DNA from: Deltaproteobacteria bacterium | GTDB taxonomy: Bacteria > Myxococcota_A > UBA9160 > JAFDET01 | Direction: 5' to 3' | DNA length: 35,820 nt | Assembly: GCA_019310195.1 (NCBI GenBank) | Contig: JAFDET010000014.1 | Span: forward strand, 1 to 35,820 | In this document: in pieces, positions 33,998 to 35,820 of the stretch | Numbering within the stretch: position 1 is the first letter of the stretch | How the letters are laid out: every line of letters begins with the position of its first letter | Translations under genes and position numbers: made by a program | The notes under the pieces: generated by a model | Seen by the model: the letters and a program-made list of their open reading frames with translations, nothing else | What the model was told of the DNA's origin: nothing | Databases searched by the model: none

Positions 33998-35116
33998 GTG
34001 AACTTCGACTTCACCGACGAGCAGGAAGAGCTGCGAGCAACCGCGCGCACTTTCCTCGCAGACCGCTCCGCCTCCGAGGACGTGCGCCGCGCCATGGAGA
34101 GCGGCGCCGGCAGCGACCCGGAGCTGTGGAAGCAGATGGGCGCGGAGCTGGGCTGGACGGCCGTCACGATCCCCGAGGAGTGCGGTGGGCTGGGGCTTTC
34201 CCAGGTCGAGCTCGCGGCGCTGCTGGAGGTGATGGGCGAGTTCCTGGTCTGCGCGCCGTTCTTCTCCACGGTCTGCCTGGGCGCGAACGCGATTCTGTGC
34301 GCCGGCAGCGAGGCCCAGCAGGCGGCGCTGTTGCCGGCGATCGCGGAGGGACAGTGCCGCGCCACGCTGGCGGGCAACGCCTGGGAAGCGGGCGGGCTGG
34401 GCACCAGCGCCCGGCGGGACGGCGATTCCTTCGTGCTCTCCGGCGGCGAGCCCCACGTCCTGGACGGCCACAGCGCCGACCTGCTCGTGATCGCCGCGCG
34501 TCTCGACGACCAGCCCGCCCTGTTCGCCGTGCCGGCCGGCAGCGAGGGGCTCCGCAGGGAAGCGCGACCCACCATGGACCAGACCCGCCGGCTGGCCGCG
34601 CTGGAGTTCCACGACGTGCGCCTCCCGGCGGAGGCGCGCCTGGGCGGCGACGCTGCGGATCCTTCGGCCTGGGAGCGCGTCCTGGCCCGCGCCACCGTAG
34701 CTCTGGCCGTCGAGCAGGTCGGCGGGGCCCAGCGCTGCCTGGACATGGCGGTCGAGTACGCCAAGGAGCGGGAGCAGTTCGGCCGACCCATCGGCTCGTT
34801 CCAGGCCATCAAGCACACCTGCGCCGACATGATGATCGCCGTGGAGGCGGCGCGCTCCGGGGTCTACTACGCGGCCTGCGCTGCGGCCGAAGCGTCCTAC
34901 GAGCTTCCGGTCCTGGCCTCGCTGGCCAAGGCCACCGCCTCCGAGGCCTACTTCCGCTGCGCGGCCGATTCGCTGCAGATCCACGGCGGGGTGGGATTCA
35001 CCTGGGAGTACGACGTCCACCTGCACCTCAAACGCGCCCGTGCCGGTGAACACATGCTCGGCGACCCGGCCTTCCACCGCGAACGCGTCGCGCGGGCCAT
35101 CGGACTGGACGCATGA
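33998..35116 (+). CDS. Acyl-CoA dehydrogenase, probable partner subunit lacking the usual catalytic Glu
   Basis: The product has 372 residues with an ACAD fold. Signatures are MNFDFTDEQEELRATARTFL at the start, IPEECGGLGLSQVELAALLE (57-76), REQFGRPIGSFQAIKHTCAD and LQIHGGVGFTWEYDVHLHLK. The C-terminal loop reads MLGDPAFHRERVA instead of the (Y)EGT element, and the alternative Glu helix is WERVLARATVAL, where a base is not obvious. It therefore resembles the non-catalytic member of an alpha2-beta2 pair, like the product encoded at 29215. Its catalytic mate may lie beyond the right edge. The GTG start follows GAGAGGCGAAG. It overlaps the next gene by ATGA. Confidence 0.87.
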   Translation: MNFDFTDEQEELRATARTFLADRSASEDVRRAMESGAGSDPELWKQMGAELGWTAVTIPEECGGLGLSQVELAALLEVMGEFLVCAPFFSTVCLGANAILCAGSEAQQAALLPAIAEGQCRATLAGNAWEAGGLGTSARRDGDSFVLSGGEPHVLDGHSADLLVIAARLDDQPALFAVPAGSEGLRREARPTMDQTRRLAALEFHDVRLPAEARLGGDAADPSAWERVLARATVALAVEQVGGAQRCLDMAVEYAKEREQFGRPIGSFQAIKHTCADMMIAVEAARSGVYYAACAAAEASYELPVLASLAKATASEAYFRCAADSLQIHGGVGFTWEYDVHLHLKRARAGEHMLGDPAFHRERVARAIGLDA

Positions 35117-35820
35117 GCGTGAAGATCGATCTCACGGGACGCGTGGCCATCGTCACGGGCGGCGCGCGCGGCGTCGGCCGCGGCATCAGCGAGCGCTTCC
35201 TGGAAGCCGGCGCCGAAGTGGTGATCTGCGGCCGCAACGAGCCGGAGTCGCCGCCCCAGGCCGACGGACGGCAAGCCGTCTTCACGCCCGGCGACGTGCG
35301 CGACGTGGAGCAGATCGACGCCATCGTGGCCTTCACCACCGAGCGCTTCCAGCGATTGGACGTGCTGGTGAACAACGCCGGCGGCTCGCCCCACGCGGAG
35401 GCCGCAACCGCCTCACCGCGCTTCTCCGAGGCCATCGTCGCGCTCAACCTGATGGCTCCCTTGCACTTCAGCCAGCGCGCCAACGCGGTGATGCAGGAGC
35501 AGGACGAAGGCGGCAGCATCGTGAACGTGGCCAGCGTCTCGGGAATCCGGCCCTCACCGGGCACCGCAGCGTACGGCGCCGCGAAGGCGGGCCTGCTCTC
35601 GCTGACCCAGACCCTGGCCGTGGAGTGGGCGCCCAAGGTCCGCGTCAACGCGGTGACGGCGGGCATGATCCGCACCGAGCAGTCCCAGCTGCACTACGGC
35701 GACGAGGCGGGCCTGGCTGCGGTGGCGGCGACGGTCCCGCTGGGACGCATGGGCGAGCCCCGCGACGTGGGCGACCTGTGCCTGTTCCTGGCGTCGCCGC
35801 TGGCCTCCTACGTCAGCGGG
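35113..35820 (+). CDS. Short-chain dehydrogenase similar to Rv3549c of the HIP cluster (partial, runs off the window)
   Basis: 236 codons are visible and the gene continues past the right edge. The SDR cofactor loop is TGGARGVG (15-22), NNAGGSPH stands at 87-94 and the catalytic residues are Ser141/Ser143 in VASVSG, Tyr154 and Lys158 in AAYGAAKAG. NAVTAGMIRTEQSQLHYGD and VAATVPLGRMGEPRDVG match the pattern of mycobacterial Rv3549c. It probably oxidises a hydroxy intermediate of HIP breakdown. The ATG overlaps the stop of the upstream acyl-CoA dehydrogenase, so the operon continues to the right. Confidence 0.88.
   Translation, partial: MSVKIDLTGRVAIVTGGARGVGRGISERFLEAGAEVVICGRNEPESPPQADGRQAVFTPGDVRDVEQIDAIVAFTTERFQRLDVLVNNAGGSPHAEAATASPRFSEAIVALNLMAPLHFSQRANAVMQEQDEGGSIVNVASVSGIRPSPGTAAYGAAKAGLLSLTQTLAVEWAPKVRVNAVTAGMIRTEQSQLHYGDEAGLAAVAATVPLGRMGEPRDVGDLCLFLASPLASYVSG

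Overview
The window is a GC-rich, densely coded piece of a bacterial chromosome. It has no rRNA, tRNA, CRISPR array, transposase or integrase that I can see, and no stretch over about 170 bases lacks a gene. The gene mix suggests a Gram-negative, probably deltaproteobacterial-type lineage (Myxococcota- or Binatia-like). It includes a rhomboid protease with TPR repeats, a Ser/Thr kinase with zinc ribbons, a HupE/UreJ protein, a PQQ lipoprotein dehydrogenase, an F420/LLM-type oxidoreductase and lipobox proteins. That placement is inference; no marker gene in the window settles it.

Positions 1-24365 hold a mosaic of short housekeeping and accessory units. These are a DUF3604-like tail, a methyltransferase, a rhomboid protease, a GT2 glycosyltransferase, asparaginyl-tRNA synthetase overlapping a ceramidase-like gene, a TerB-like protein, propionyl/acetyl-CoA synthetase, a Ser/Thr kinase, a broken egtD, a C26 glutamine amidotransferase, a penicillin-acylase family lipoprotein, a PCMT-type methyltransferase, a PpiC/HupE pair, polyphosphate:AMP phosphotransferase, a small Cys protein, a GST, a CBS protein, an LLM oxidoreductase and a PQQ dehydrogenase. 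Several genes here lack a Shine-Dalgarno sequence. Instead they have a TAnnnT hexamer 6-8 bases before the start codon, the signature of leaderless transcription.

Positions 24515-35820 hold one tightly packed plus-strand operon that runs off the right edge. Its genes match, one by one, the actinobacterial genes for the last steps of steroid (cholesterol C/D ring, HIP) breakdown: ipdA, ipdB, ipdC, echA20, three acyl-CoA dehydrogenases, a DUF35/lipid-transfer thiolase pair, fadA6 and the two SDRs related to Rv3548c and Rv3549c. A TTTACA-N17-TATTGT promoter precedes it, and a 16-base perfect palindrome of TetR-operator type fills the spacer. A second palindrome, between the LLM and PQQ dehydrogenase genes, fits the pattern TnnAACnnGTTnnA known for the steroid regulator KstR.

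Two copies of an unnamed palindromic repeat (about 130-150 bases) lie at 9585-9737 and 24366-24492, each starting directly after a stop codon. Two genes, egtD and fadA6, lack a conserved internal block of roughly 24 codons; in egtD this also breaks the frame.
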